Shown: positions 10,961 through 21,725 of the stretch, piece after piece
Position numbering within the stretch: position 1 is the stretch's first letter
How the letters are laid out: each line of letters opens with the position of its first letter
Source: Syngnathus acus
Lineage: Eukaryota > Chordata > Actinopteri > Syngnathiformes > Syngnathidae
DNA: 64,000 nucleotides
Direction: 5' to 3'
NCBI RefSeq assembly: GCF_901709675.1
Contig: NC_051099.1
Coordinates: 9,924,501 to 9,988,500, forward strand
Notes under the pieces: model-generated
Databases searched by the model: none
The model's input: only the letters and a program-made list of their open reading frames with translations
What the model was told of the DNA's origin: nothing
Made by a program: the position numbers and the translations under genes

Positions 10961-13591
10961 AACTCGGCACTCTGAAGCACCCAAGAGCGCTTTTTACTAG
11001 AAAACGTGCTCAGCTCGTCGAGAAAATGCACTCTAAGCAATACAATTAAAAATGCTTATAAAACATAAACCAAACGTTGCAGGTGGTCATTTCTTCATGT
11101 GCAGTGATAAACTCGGCACTCTGAAGCACCCAAGAGCGCTTTTAACTAGAAAACGTGCTCAGCTCGTCGAGAAAATGCGCTCTAAGCAATACAATTAAAA
11201 ATGCTCATAAAACATAAACCAAACGTTGCAGGTGGTCATTTCTTCATGTGCAGTGATAAACTCGGCACTCTGAAGCACCCAAGAGCGCTTTTTACTTTTC
11301 CAACCTAACCAGAGTGACGGGAGAGGCACCATCCAGAAAACGTGCTCAGCTCGTCGAGAAAATGCGATTTAAGCAATAAAACTAAAAATGCTTATAAAAC
11401 ATAAACCAAACGTTGCAGGTGGTCATTTCTTCATGTGCAGTGATAAACTCGGCACTCTGAAGCACCCAAGAGCGCTTTTTACTTTGCCAACCTAACAAGA
11501 GTGACGGGAGAGGCACCATCCAGAAAACGTGCTCAGCTCGTCGAGAAAATGCGATTTAAGCAATAAAACTAAAAATGCTTATAAAACATAAACCAAACGT
11601 TGCAGGTGGTCATTTCTGCATGCGCAGTGATAAACTGGGCACTCTGAAGCACCCAAGAGCGCTTTTAACTAGAAAACGTGCTCAGCTCGTCGAGAAAATG
11701 CGCTCTAAGCAATACAATTAAAAATGCTCATAAAACATAAACCAAACGTTGCAGGTGGTCATTTCTTCATGTGCAGTGATAAACTCGGCACTCTGAAGCA
11801 CCCAAGAGCGCTTTTTACCTTGCCAACCTAACCAGAGTGACAGGAGAGGCACCATCCACAAAACGTGCTCAGCTCGTCGAGAAAATGCGATTTAAGCAAT
11901 AAAACTAAAAATGCTTATAAAACATAAACCAAACGTTGCAGGTGGTCATTTCTGCATGCGCAGTGATAAACTGGGCACTCTGAAGCCCCCAAGAGCACTT
12001 TTTACTATGCCAACCTAACCAGAGTGACGGGAGAGGCACCATCCAGAAAACGTGCTCAGCTCGTCGAGAAAATGCGATTTAAGCAATAAAATTAAAAATG
12101 CTTATAAAACATAAACCAAACGTTGCAGGTGGTCATTTCTTCATGCGCAGTGATAAACTCGGCACTCTGAAGCACCCAAGAGCGCTTTTAACTAGAAAAC
12201 GTGCTCAGCTCGTCGAGAAAATGCGCTCTAAGCAATACAATTAAAAATGCTCATAAAACATAAACCAAACGTTGCAGGTGGTCATTTCTTCATGTGCAGT
12301 GATAAACTCGGCACTCTGAAGCACCCAAGAGCGCTTTTTACTTTTCCAACCTAACCAGAGTGACGGGAGAGGCACCATCCAGAAAACGTGCTCAGCTCGT
12401 CGAGAAAATGCGATTTAAGCAATAAAACAAAAAATGCTTATAAAACATAAACCAAACGTTGCAGGTGGTCATTTCTGCATGCGCAGTGATAAACTCGGCA
12501 CTCTGAAGCACCCAAGAGCGCTTTTTACTAGAAAACGTGCTCAGCTCGTCGAGAAAATGCGCTCTAAGCAATACAATTAAAAATGCTTATAAAACATAAA
12601 CCAAACGTTGCAGGTGGTCATTTCTGCATGCGCAGTGATAAACTGGGCACTCTGAAGCCCCCAAGAGCACTTTTTACTATGCCAACCTAACCAGAGTGAC
12701 GGGAGAGGCACCATCCAGAAAACGTGCTCAGCTCGTCGAGAAAATGCGATTTAAGCAATAAAACTAAAAATGCTTATAAAACATAAACCAAACGTTGCAG
12801 GTGGTCATTTCTGCATGCGCAGTGATAAACTCGGCACTCTGAAGCACCCAAGAGCGCTTCTTACTAGAAAACGTGCTCAGCTCGTCGAGAAAATGCGCTC
12901 TAAGCAATACAATTAAAAATGCTTATAAAACATAAACCAAACGTTGCAGGTGGTCATTTCTTCATGCGTAGTGATAAACTCGGCACTCTGAAGCACCCAA
13001 GAGCACTTTTTACTTTGCCAACCTAACCAGAGTGACGGGAGAGGCACCATCCAGAAAACGTGCTCAGCTCGTCGAGAAAATGCGATTTAAGCAATAAAAT
13101 TAAAAATGCTTATAAAACATAAACCAAACGTTGCAGGTGGTCATTTCTTCATGCGCAGTGATAAACTCGGCACTCTGAAGCACCCAAGAGCGCTTTTAAC
13201 TAGAAAACGTGCTCAGCTCGTCGAGAAAATGCGCTCTAAGCAATACAATTAAAAATGCTCATAAAACATAAACCAAACGTTGCAGGTGGTCATTTCTTCA
13301 TGTGCAGTGATAAACTCGGCACTCTGAAGCACCCAAGAGCGCTTTTTACTTTTCCAACCTAACCAGAGTGACGGGAGAGGCACCATCCAGAAAACGTGCT
13401 CAGCTCGTCGAGAAAATGCGATTTAAGCAATAAAACTAAAAATGCTTATAAAACATAAACCAAACGTTGCAGGTGGTCATTTCTGCATGCGCAGTGATAA
13501 ACTGGGCACTCTGAAGCACCCAAGAGCGCTTTTAACTAGAAAACGTGCTCAGCTCGTCGAGAAAATGCGCTCTAAGCAATACAATTAAAAA
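10961..13591 (+). repeat. Satellite A, block 1 to truncated LINE
   Basis: Satellite A resumes at AACTCGGCAC, 61 bp upstream in monomer coordinates of where it stopped before block 1. The first S unit (GCACTCTAAGC) is the same at the exit of most B blocks. About 15 S and L units follow. A hybrid S unit (CTGCATGCG, CTGGGC, then TTTAACTAG) occurs at about 11583-11724, uninterrupted, and again just before the LINE fragment. The first is therefore an empty-site paralogue. The stretch from about 12111 is copy 1 of a local tandem duplication whose second copy starts at 14437. Confidence 0.96.
11720..11725 (+). other. Empty-site paralogue of the LINE insertion
   Basis: CAATTAAAAATGCTCAT runs uninterrupted here in the same hybrid S unit that carries the LINE at 16474/16475. 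In the filled site the five A remain on the left and one A on the right. Insertion therefore made at most a 1-bp target duplication. Confidence 0.7.
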
Positions 13592-14436
13592 TTCAAGATT
13601 CAAGATTCAAGATTCAAGAGTTTTTATTCGCCATGTTTGAGCGTGCCAAACAAGGAATTTGACTTCGGTAAAACACACCCTCTGTTCAACATATAGGTGA
13701 CTAACAACACTCAGGACATGTGAATAATGGCAAAAACAGTGTAGACAAATTCAAAAGGTGTGAAGAGCAGGATGTTATTGCACAGTAATGCCTCTGAGAC
13801 TCTATGAGTGGTGTGAGTTCATCAGAGCAACAGCCTGGGGGAAGAAGCTGTCTCGGTGTCTGCTGGTTTTGGCGTACCGAGCTCTATAACGCCGTCCGGA
13901 GGGGAGTAGTTCAAACAGACTGCAACCTGGGTGAGAAGGGTCTGTAGAGATGTTCCTTGCACGTTTCCTGGTCCTGGACAGGTACAAGTCTTGGATAGAA
14001 GGGAGGTTGATTCCAATGATCTTTTCTGCAGTCCTGATTGTCCGTTGCAGTCTGTGCTTGTCTTGTTTGGAGGCTGATCCAAACCAGACAGTGATGGAGG
14101 TGCAGAGGACAGACTGGATGATGGCAGTGTAGAAGGTCTTCAGAAGCTCTCGCGGCAGGTTGAACTTCTTGAGCTGTCTCAGGAAGTACAGCCTCTGCTG
14201 GGCCTTCTTCCGGACAGAGTCTATGTGGCCGGTCCATTTCAGGTCCCGAGAGATTGTGGTTCCCAGGAACTTGAAGGTGTCTGTGGAGAGAATAGTATTA
14301 CTGCGGATAGTGAGGGGTAAAAGTGGTGAAGGGTCTCGCCTGAAATCCACTGTCATCTCCACGGTCTTGAGCGGGTTCAGCTCCAGATGGTTTTGGTTGC
14401 ACCAGTGGACCAGCCGCTCCACCTCCTGTCTGTACA
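13592..14436 (-). mobile_element. Truncated Rex1-like LINE, 3' portion only
   Basis: This 845-bp piece appears identical to 16475-17319 of the intact LINE (offset 2883 bp) and has the same four-copy TTGAATC tail and the same satellite junction. It ends at ...CTGTAC, where the intact copy continues into GCAGTC, and joins satellite A at ATAAACC with a 2-bp AC overlap. The satellite after this joint aligns with satellite from about 12111. That makes the truncation a tandem-duplication breakpoint rather than an independent 5'-truncated insertion. Confidence 0.9.
13802..14436 (-). pseudogene. C-terminal fragment of LINE reverse transcriptase ORF
   Basis: The open frame encodes roughly the last 210 residues of the LINE protein (about residues 783-992 of the intact copy). 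It begins at YRQEVERL, just after the YADD catalytic box, and ends in the same stop codon. Endonuclease and reverse transcriptase catalytic motifs are missing. The frame continues upstream through satellite A to a chance ATG near 14500, so any predicted N-terminus is satellite translation. It is a dead fragment. Confidence 0.85.
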
Positions 14437-16474
14437 TAAACCAAACGTTGCAGGTGGTCATTTCTTCATGCGCAGTGATAAACTCGGCACTCTGAAGCAC
14501 CCAAGAGCGCTTTTAACTAGAAAACGTGCTCAGCTCGTCGAGAAAATGCGCTCTAAGCAATACAATTAAAAATGCTCATAAAACATAAACCAAACGTTGC
14601 AGGTGGTCATTTCTTCATGTGCAGTGATAAACTCGGCACTCTGAAGCACCCAAGAGCGCTTTTTACTTTTCCAACCTAACCAGAGTGACGGGAGAGGCAC
14701 CATCCAGAAAACGTGCTCAGCTCGTCGAGAAAATGCGATTTAAGCAATAAAACTAAAAATGCTTATAAAACATAAACCAAACGTTGCAGGTGGTCATTTC
14801 TGCATGCGCAGTGATAACTCGGCACTCTGAAGCCCCCAAGAGCACTTTTTACTATGCCAACCTAACCAGAGTGACGGGAGAGGCACCATCCAGAAAACGT
14901 GCTCAGCTCGTCGAGAAAATGCGATTTAAGCAATAAAACAAAAAATGCTTATAAAACATAAACCAAACGTTGCAGGTGGTCATTTCTGCATGCGCAGTGA
15001 TAAACTCGGCACTCTGAAGCACCCAAGAGCGCTTTTTACTAGAAAACGTGCTCAGCTCGTCGAGAAAATGCGCTCTAAGCAATACAATTAAAAATGCTTA
15101 TAAAACATAAACCAAACGTTGCAGGTGGTCATTTCTGCATGCGCAGTGATAAACTGGGCACTCTGAAGCCCCCAAGAGCACTTTTTACTATGCCAACCTA
15201 ACCAGAGTGACGGGAGAGGCACCATCCAGAAAACGTGCTCAGCTCGTCGAGAAAATGCGATTTAAGCAATAAAACTAAAAATGCTTATAAAACATAAACC
15301 AAACGTTGCAGGTGGTCATTTCTGCATGCGCAGTGATAAACTCGGCACTCTGAAGCACCCAAGAGCGCTTTTTACTAGAAAACGTGCTCAGCTCGTCGAG
15401 AAAATGCGCTCTAAGCAATACAATTAAAAATGCTTATAAAACATAAACCAAACGTTGCAGGTGGTCATTTCTTCATGCGTAGTGATAAACTCGGCACTCT
15501 GAAGCACCCAAGAGCACTTTTTACTTTGCCAACCTAACCAGAGTGACGGGAGAGGCACCATCCAGAAAACGTGCTCAGCTCATCGAGAAAATGCGATTTA
15601 AGCAATAAAACTAAAAATGCTTATAAAACATAAACCAAACGTTGCAGGTGGTCATTTCTGCATGCGCAGTGATAACTCGGCACTCTGAAGCCCCCAAGAG
15701 CACTTTTTACTATGCCAACCTAACCAGAGTGACGGGAGAGGCACCATCCAGAAAACGTGCTCAGCTCGTCGAGAAAATGCGATTTAAGCAATAAAATTAA
15801 AAATGCTTATAAAACATAAACCAAACGTTGCAGGTGGTCATTTCTTCATGCGCAGTGATAAACTCGGCACTCTGAAGCACCCAAGAGCGCTTTTAACTAG
15901 AAAACGTGCTCAGCTCGTCGAGAAAATGCGCTCTAAGCAATACAATTAAAAATGCTCATAAAACATAAACCAAACGTTGCAGGTGGTCATTTCTTCATGT
16001 GCAGTGATAAACTCGGCACTCTGAAGCACCCAAGAGCGCTTTTTACTTTTCCAACCTAACCAGAGTGACGGGAGAGGCACCATCCAGAAAACGTGCTCAG
16101 CTCGTCGAGAAAATGCGATTTAAGCAATAAAACTAAAAATGCTTATAAAACATAAACCAAACGTTGCAGGTGGTCATTTCTTCATGTGCAGTGATAAACT
16201 CGGCACTCTGAAGCACCCAAGAGCGCTTTTTACTTTGCCAACCTAACAGAGTGACGGGAGAGGCACCATCCAGAAAACGTGCTCAGCTCGTCGAGAAAAT
16301 GCGATTTAAGCAATAAAACTAAAAATGCTTATAAAACATAAACCAAACGTTGCAGGTGGTCATTTCTGCATGCGCAGTGATAAACTGGGCACTCTGAAGC
16401 ACCCAAGAGCGCTTTTAACTAGAAAACGTGCTCAGCTCGTCGAGAAAATGCGCTCTAAGCAATACAATTAAAAA
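14437..16474 (+). repeat. Satellite A between the two LINE copies
   Basis: This is copy 2 of a tandem duplication and parallels 12111-13591 unit by unit, including the rare GCGTAGTG variant (12966 and 15477). It has three extra L monomers. Two of these carry GATAACTCGG with one A lost (about 14814 and 15673) and one carries CTAACAGAG (about 16245). The segment ends in the hybrid S unit carrying the LINE. Confidence 0.95.
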
Positions 16475-16684
16475 TTCAAGATTCAAGATTCAAGATTCAA
16501 GAGTTTTTATTCGCCATGTTTGAGCGTGCCAAACAAGGAATTTGACTTCGGTAAAACACACCCTCTGTTCAACATATAGGTGACTAACAACACTCAGGAC
16601 ATGTGAATAATGGCAAAAACAGTGTAGACAAATTCAAAAGGTGTGAAGAGCAGGATGTTATTGCACAGTAATGCCTCTGAGACT

Positions 16685-19663
16685 CTATGAGTGGTGTGAG
16701 TTCATCAGAGCAACAGCCTGGGGGAAGAAGCTGTCTCGGTGTCTGCTGGTTTTGGCGTACCGAGCTCTATAACGCCGTCCGGAGGGGAGTAGTTCAAACA
16801 GACTGCAACCTGGGTGAGAAGGGTCTGTAGAGATGTTCCTTGCACGTTTCCTGGTCCTGGACAGGTACAAGTCTTGGATAGAAGGGAGGTTGATTCCAAT
16901 GATCTTTTCTGCAGTCCTGATTGTCCGTTGCAGTCTGTGCTTGTCTTGTTTGGAGGCTGATCCAAACCAGACAGTGATGGAGGTGCAGAGGACAGACTGG
17001 ATGATGGCAGTGTAGAAGGTCTTCAGAAGCTCTCGCGGCAGGTTGAACTTCTTGAGCTGTCTCAGGAAGTACAGCCTCTGCTGGGCCTTCTTCCGGACAG
17101 AGTCTATGTGGCCGGTCCATTTCAGGTCCCGAGAGATTGTGGTTCCCAGGAACTTGAAGGTGTCTGTGGAGAGAATAGTATTACTGCGGATAGTGAGGGG
17201 TAAAAGTGGTGAAGGGTCTCGCCTGAAATCCACTGTCATCTCCACGGTCTTGAGCGGGTTCAGCTCCAGATGGTTTTGGTTGCACCAGTGGACCAGCCGC
17301 TCCACCTCCTGTCTGTACGCAGTCTCATCACCGTCCTGGATCAGTCCGATGAGAGTGGTGTCGTCTGCATACTTCAGGAGCTTCACAGGAGAGTCATCTG
17401 AGGAGAAATCGTTGGTGTAGAGAGAGAAGAGCAGTGGGGAGAGGACGCACCCCTGAGGGGCTCCAGTATTGGTGGTCCGGGTGTCAGATGTGATGCCCCC
17501 CAGCCTCACACGCTGTCTCCTGTTGGTCAGGAAGCTGGTGATCCACTGACAGGTGGGGGCAGGCACCGCAAGCTGGATGAGCTTCTGTTGGAGGATGTCA
17601 GGAGCGATGGTGTTGAACGCCGAGCTGAAGTCCACGAACAGGATCCTGGCGTACGTTCCTGGAGTGTCCAGGTGGTGCAGGATGTAGTGCAGTCCCATGT
17701 TGACCGCATCATCCACTGACCTGTTTGCCCGGTAGGCAAACTGGAGGGGGTCAAGCAGGGGGCCCGTGACCTCCTTCAGGTGGTTCAGCACTAACCTCTC
17801 GAAAGATTTCATGACCACAGATGTCAGTGCGACGGGTCTATAGTCATTCAAACCTGTGATGGCGGGCTTCTTGGCCACTGGAACGATGGTGGAGCTCTTG
17901 AAGCACGAGGGCACCTCACACAGCTCCAGAGAACGGTTGAAGATCCGTGCAAAGGTGGGCGCCAGCTGTTCAGCGCAGACTTTCAAGCAGGAAGGTGACA
18001 CGCCGTCTGGGCCCGGTGCCTTCCTGGTCTTTTGTCTCCGGAACATCTGGCGCACTTCCTCCTCGCGGACCTGGAGTGCGGGCGCGGCCTCTGCAAGAGA
18101 GAGAGTGGGTGACAACGATGATAGAGGTGTGGACAGAGCAGTTGTGGGGAGAGGTGAGTATGTAGATTGTGCTGCAGGAAGTCCCGTTGTGTGGGAGGAC
18201 CGATCAAACCTGCAGTAGAACTTATTCAGCTGGTTAGCAAGCCTTGGGCTCTCCACAGGACGGGGGGTTCGTTTCTTGTAGCCCGTGATGCTCTGCAGAC
18301 CTTTCCACACTGTTGAGGGATCAGGATTGGCAGAGAGGTGTCTCTTCAGGTTCTCCCCGTAACCCCTCTTGGCTTTCCTGACCTCTCGGTTCAGTGTGTT
18401 TCTGGTCTGCCTGAACAGGTCGCGGTCGCCGCTCCTGAAGGCCTCCTCCTTGACTTTGCGCAACCTCCTGAGGTTCGGTGTAAACCAAGGTTTGTCGTTG
18501 TTGTACGTGCAGAAGGTCTTAGTCTGCACACACAGATCCTCACAAAAACTGATGTATGATGTGACAGTGTCAGTGAGTTCATGCAAGTCTGAAGTTGCAG
18601 CTTCGAAAGCTCCCCAATCGGTGCAGTCAAAGCAGGCTTGGAGGTCCTGCCTTGACTCCACTGTCCACTTCCTCACAGTCCTCACCACAGGCTTAGAAGT
18701 TTTTAGTTTCTGCCTGTAGGCCGGGATCAGATGAACTAGACAGTGGTCCGAGAGTCCTAAAGCTGCACGAGCCGCAGAGTGGTATGCATCCTTGATCACG
18801 GTGTAGCAGTGGTCCAGAGTCTGTGCCCCTCTGGTGGGACACGTTACGTGCTGTTTGTATCTGGGGAGTTCGTGTGCGAGGTTCGCCCTGTTAAGATCAC
18901 CCAGAACAATGATTAGTGAGTTTGGTAGAAGTTTCTCCATGTCTGTTACCTGGTCAGCCAGCATCTGCGTGGCTTCACTCGCACGTGCGTGTGGTGGGAT
19001 GTAAACAGCCGCCATGACGATCGAGGAGAACTCCCGTGGTGAATAGAACGGCCGGCAGTTTATGAAAAGTGTTTCTAGGAGAGGGCTGCAAAACTCTTTC
19101 AACACCGTGACATCAGTACACCAACGTTCATTAATGTAGAAACAGAGACCACCTCCCTTTGATTTTCCGGAGAGCTCCGCGCTGCGATCTGCTCGCGTTA
19201 GCCTGAAGCCCGCTAGCTCCACGGCGTGGTGGGGCGTTCGTTCGCTGAGCCACGTTTCCACAAAGCACAGCGCGGCGGATCTGCTGAAGTCCGTGTTCCT
19301 TGAAGTGAGGAGCAGCAGTTCGTCCATCTTGTTCGCCAGGGAGCGGACATTCGCCAGATGAATTGACGGTAGGGCAGAACGGAACCCTCTCTGCCTCAGC
19401 CTTACGAGTGCTCCCGCTCGTTTTCCGCGCCGCCGTCGTCGTGCTAGCTTGTACAGCACCGCCGCTCCGGCTAGAATCTCCGACAAACAGTCTGAATCGA
19501 AGAGAACAGGAGAGAAAATACCAGAAGAAGACTGTCCGATGTTTAACAGCGCTTCTCTAGTAAAAGTGATCCGGGATGGACAGCAGAGGACACAGAAAAC
19601 ACACGAAATAAGACAAATAAACAGAGAGCGACTCACCGTGGCTGCCATCCGCGGCGCCATCAT
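16685..19663 (-). CDS. LINE endonuclease-reverse transcriptase polyprotein
   Basis: The ORF has 992 codons without stops or frameshifts. I start it at the first ATG inside the LINE (19663-19661). The open frame runs 48 codons further into satellite, but that part is chance translation. The second ATG (19660) has A at -3 and G at +4. Residues 11-30 are strongly hydrophobic and cysteine-rich ([16 protein letters not shown]), followed by a basic RRRRRGKR stretch near residue 75. An APE-type endonuclease spans about 100-310: ANVRSL, VETW near 136, GDLN near 255, SDH near 305. The reverse transcriptase spans about 545-800: [16 protein letters not shown] near 677, GAPQG near 734, YADD near 765. A C-terminal domain follows. 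The protein nicks target DNA and reverse-transcribes its own RNA. No separate ORF1 is seen. All key catalytic motifs are present. Confidence 0.93.
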   Translation of the reverse strand: MMAPRMAATVSRSLFICLISCVFCVLCCPSRITFTREALLNIGQSSSGIFSPVLFDSDCLSEILAGAAVLYKLARRRRRGKRAGALVRLRQRGFRSALPSIHLANVRSLANKMDELLLLTSRNTDFSRSAALCFVETWLSERTPHHAVELAGFRLTRADRSAELSGKSKGGGLCFYINERWCTDVTVLKEFCSPLLETLFINCRPFYSPREFSSIVMAAVYIPPHARASEATQMLADQVTDMEKLLPNSLIIVLGDLNRANLAHELPRYKQHVTCPTRGAQTLDHCYTVIKDAYHSAARAALGLSDHCLVHLIPAYRQKLKTSKPVVRTVRKWTVESRQDLQACFDCTDWGAFEAATSDLHELTDTVTSYISFCEDLCVQTKTFCTYNNDKPWFTPNLRRLRKVKEEAFRSGDRDLFRQTRNTLNREVRKAKRGYGENLKRHLSANPDPSTVWKGLQSITGYKKRTPRPVESPRLANQLNKFYCRFDRSSHTTGLPAAQSTYSPLPTTALSTPLSSLSPTLSLAEAAPALQVREEEVRQMFRRQKTRKAPGPDGVSPSCLKVCAEQLAPTFARIFNRSLELCEVPSCFKSSTIVPVAKKPAITGLNDYRPVALTSVVMKSFERLVLNHLKEVTGPLLDPLQFAYRANRSVDDAVNMGLHYILHHLDTPGTYARILFVDFSSAFNTIAPDILQQKLIQLAVPAPTCQWITSFLTNRRQRVRLGGITSDTRTTNTGAPQGCVLSPLLFSLYTNDFSSDDSPVKLLKYADDTTLIGLIQDGDETAYRQEVERLVHWCNQNHLELNPLKTVEMTVDFRRDPSPLLPLTIRSNTILSTDTFKFLGTTISRDLKWTGHIDSVRKKAQQRLYFLRQLKKFNLPRELLKTFYTAIIQSVLCTSITVWFGSASKQDKHRLQRTIRTAEKIIGINLPSIQDLYLSRTRKRARNISTDPSHPGCSLFELLPSGRRYRARYAKTSRHRDSFFPQAVALMNSHHS

Positions 19664-19670
19664 GACGTCA
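19663..19670. promoter_or_regulatory. Perfect CRE palindrome at LINE 5' end
   Basis: TGACGTCA, the consensus site for CREB/ATF factors, lies 5 bp inside the LINE 5' boundary and overlaps the A of the first ATG. LINEs need internal promoters near the 5' end, so this may be part of one. A GATGGCGCC sequence just downstream resembles a YY1 core. This is motif evidence only. Confidence 0.45.
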
Positions 19671-19675
19671 TCCCC

Positions 19676-20840
19676 ATGCTCATAAAACATAAACCAAACG
19701 TTGCAGGTGGTCATTTCTTCATGTGCAGTGATAAACTCGGCACTCTGAAGCACCCAAGAGCGCTTTTTACTTTGCCAACCTAACCAGAGTGACGGGAGAG
19801 GCACCATCCAGAAAACGTGCTCAGCTCGTCGAGAAAATGCGATTTAAGCAATAAAACTAAAAATGCTTATAAAACATAAACCAAACGTTGCAGGTGGTCA
19901 TTTCTGCATGCGCAGTGATAAACTGGGCACTCTGAAGCCCCCAAGAGCACTTTTTACTCTGCCAACCTAACCAGAGTGACGGGAGAGGCACAATCCAGAA
20001 AACGTGCTCAGCTCGTCGAGAAAATGCGATTTAAGCAATAAAACAAAAAATGCTTATAAAACATAAACCAAACGTTGCAGGTGGTCATTTCTGCATGCGC
20101 AGTGATAAACTCGGCACTCTGAAGCACCCAAGAGCGCTTTTTACTAGAAAACGTGCTCAGCTCGTCGAGAAAATGCGCTCTAAGCAATACAATTAAAAAT
20201 GCTTATAAAACATAAACCAAACGTTGCAGGTGGTCATTTCTGCATGCGCAGTGATAAACTGGGCACTCTGAAGCCCCCAAGAGCACTTTTTACTATGCCA
20301 ACCTAACCAGAGTGACGGGAGAGGCACCATCCAGAAAACGTGCTCAGCTCGTCGAGAAAATGCGATTTAAGCAATAAAACTAAAAATGCTTATAAAACAT
20401 AAACCAAACGTTGCAGGTGGTCATTTCTGCATGCGCAGTGATAAACTCGGCACTCTGAAGCACCCAAGAGCGCTTTTTACTAGAAAACGTGCTCAGCTCG
20501 TCGAGAAAATGCGCTCTAAGCAATACAATTAAAAATGCTTATAAAACATAAACCAAACGTTGCAGGTGGTCATTTCTTCATGCGCAGTGATAAACTCGGC
20601 ACTCTGAAGCACCCAAGAGCGCTTTTTACTTTGCCAACCTAACCAGAGTGACGGGAGAGGCACCATCCAGAAAACGTGCTCAGCTCGTCGAGAAAATGCG
20701 ATTTAAGCAATAAAACTAAAAATGCTTATAAAACATAAACCAAACGTTGCAGGTTGTCATTTCTTCATGCGCAGTGATAAACTCCGCACTCTGAAGGACC
20801 CAAGAGCGCTTTTTACTATGCCAACTTAACCAGAGTGACG
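19676..20840 (+). repeat. Satellite A, LINE to satellite B block 2
   Basis: Six or so S and L units follow the LINE, starting at ATGCTCAT, the base expected from the empty site. The segment ends with the usual junction L unit (GGTTGTC, CTCCGCAC, AAGGACCC, CCAACTTAACC) and AGAGTGACG at 20840. Confidence 0.95.
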
Positions 20841-21725
20841 TGAGGCGACCGGGCGCGGACGCTAACTCACGGCAAGAGCGCTCGGAAGGCGTATAGGCTT
20901 TCACGGAAGCCCCGCCAGCAGGTCCGCGGGCCAAATAGGGTTCCATAAGGGACCGGGCGCGGACGCTAACCCACGCCAGGCATGAGAGCTCGGAAGGCGG
21001 ATAGGCTTTCACGGAGGTCCCGCCAGCCTGTCCGCGGGCCATTTAAGGTCCCATAAGTGACCGTGCGCGGTCTCGAACTCAGGCCCGGCAGGAGTGCTCG
21101 TAGGGCGGATAGGCATTCACGGAGGTCCCGCCAGCCGGTCCGCGGGCCATTTAGGGTCCCATAACTGACCGGGCGCGGTCTCTAACTCAGGCCCGGCAGG
21201 AGTGCTCGGAGGGCGGATAGGCATTCACGGAGGTACCGCCAGCCGGTCCGCGGGCCATTTAGGGTCCCATAAGTGACCGTGCGCGGTCTCTAACTCACGC
21301 CCGGCAGGAGTGCTCGGAGGGCGGATAGGCTTTCACGGATGTACCGGCAGCCGGTCCGCGGGCCATTTAGGGTCCCATAAGTGACCGGGCACGGTCTCTA
21401 ACTCACGCCCGGCAGGAGTGCTCGGAGGGCGGATAGGCATTCACGGAGGTACCGCCAGCCGGTCCGCGGGCCAATTAGGGTCCCGTAAGGGACCGGGCGC
21501 GGTCTCTAACTCAGGCCCGGCAGGAGTGCTCGGAGGGCGGATAGGCATTCACGAAGGTACCGCCAGCCGGTCCGCGGGCCAATTAGGGTCCCATAAGTGA
21601 CCGGGCGCGGTCTCTAACCCACGCCCGGCAGGAGTGCTCGGAGGGCGGACAGGCTCCCGCCAGCCGGTCCGCGGGCCAAATAGGGTCCCATAAGGGACCG
21701 GGGGCGGACGCTAAACCACGCACTC
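20841..21725 (+). repeat. Satellite B block 2 (8 x 108 bp + 36, minus 15)
   Basis: The block has eight monomers with the common entry and exit junctions. Two small deletions, 4 bp near 20871 (CTCACGGCAAG) and 11 bp near 21653 (CAGGCTCCCGCC), explain its length of 885 instead of 900. Its early monomers (CCAAATAGGGTTCC, GCATGAGAGCTC) resemble those of blocks 1 and 6. Confidence 0.95.

Larger units (their letters stand above)
16475..19675 (-). mobile_element. Apparently full-length Rex1/Babar-like non-LTR retrotransposon
   Basis: The LINE is 3201 bp on the minus strand, inserted in an S monomer after CAATTAAAAA. Its 3' end has about 210 bp of UTR, an AATAAA signal (complement at 16506-16511) and four TTGAATC repeats (16475-16501). 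It has no poly(A), as in CR1/L2/Rex1-group elements. Its 5' end is GGGGATGACGTCATG, so the 5' UTR is only about 12 nt unless the element is slightly truncated. The uninterrupted ORF and the absence of visible decay suggest a young copy. Satellite resumes at 19676 with ATGCTCAT, so the target duplication is at most 1 bp. The Rex1 assignment is from memory of reverse transcriptase motifs. Confidence 0.93.

Noticed and set aside
17856-18720. Open frames of 70-120 codons on the plus strand within the LINE
   Set aside because: They are antisense shadows of the reverse transcriptase ORF.
19664-19807. 48-codon N-terminal extension of the LINE ORF
   Set aside because: It is translation of satellite A outside the LINE boundary at 19675 plus a few bases of 5' UTR. 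The native start is at 19663 or 19660.
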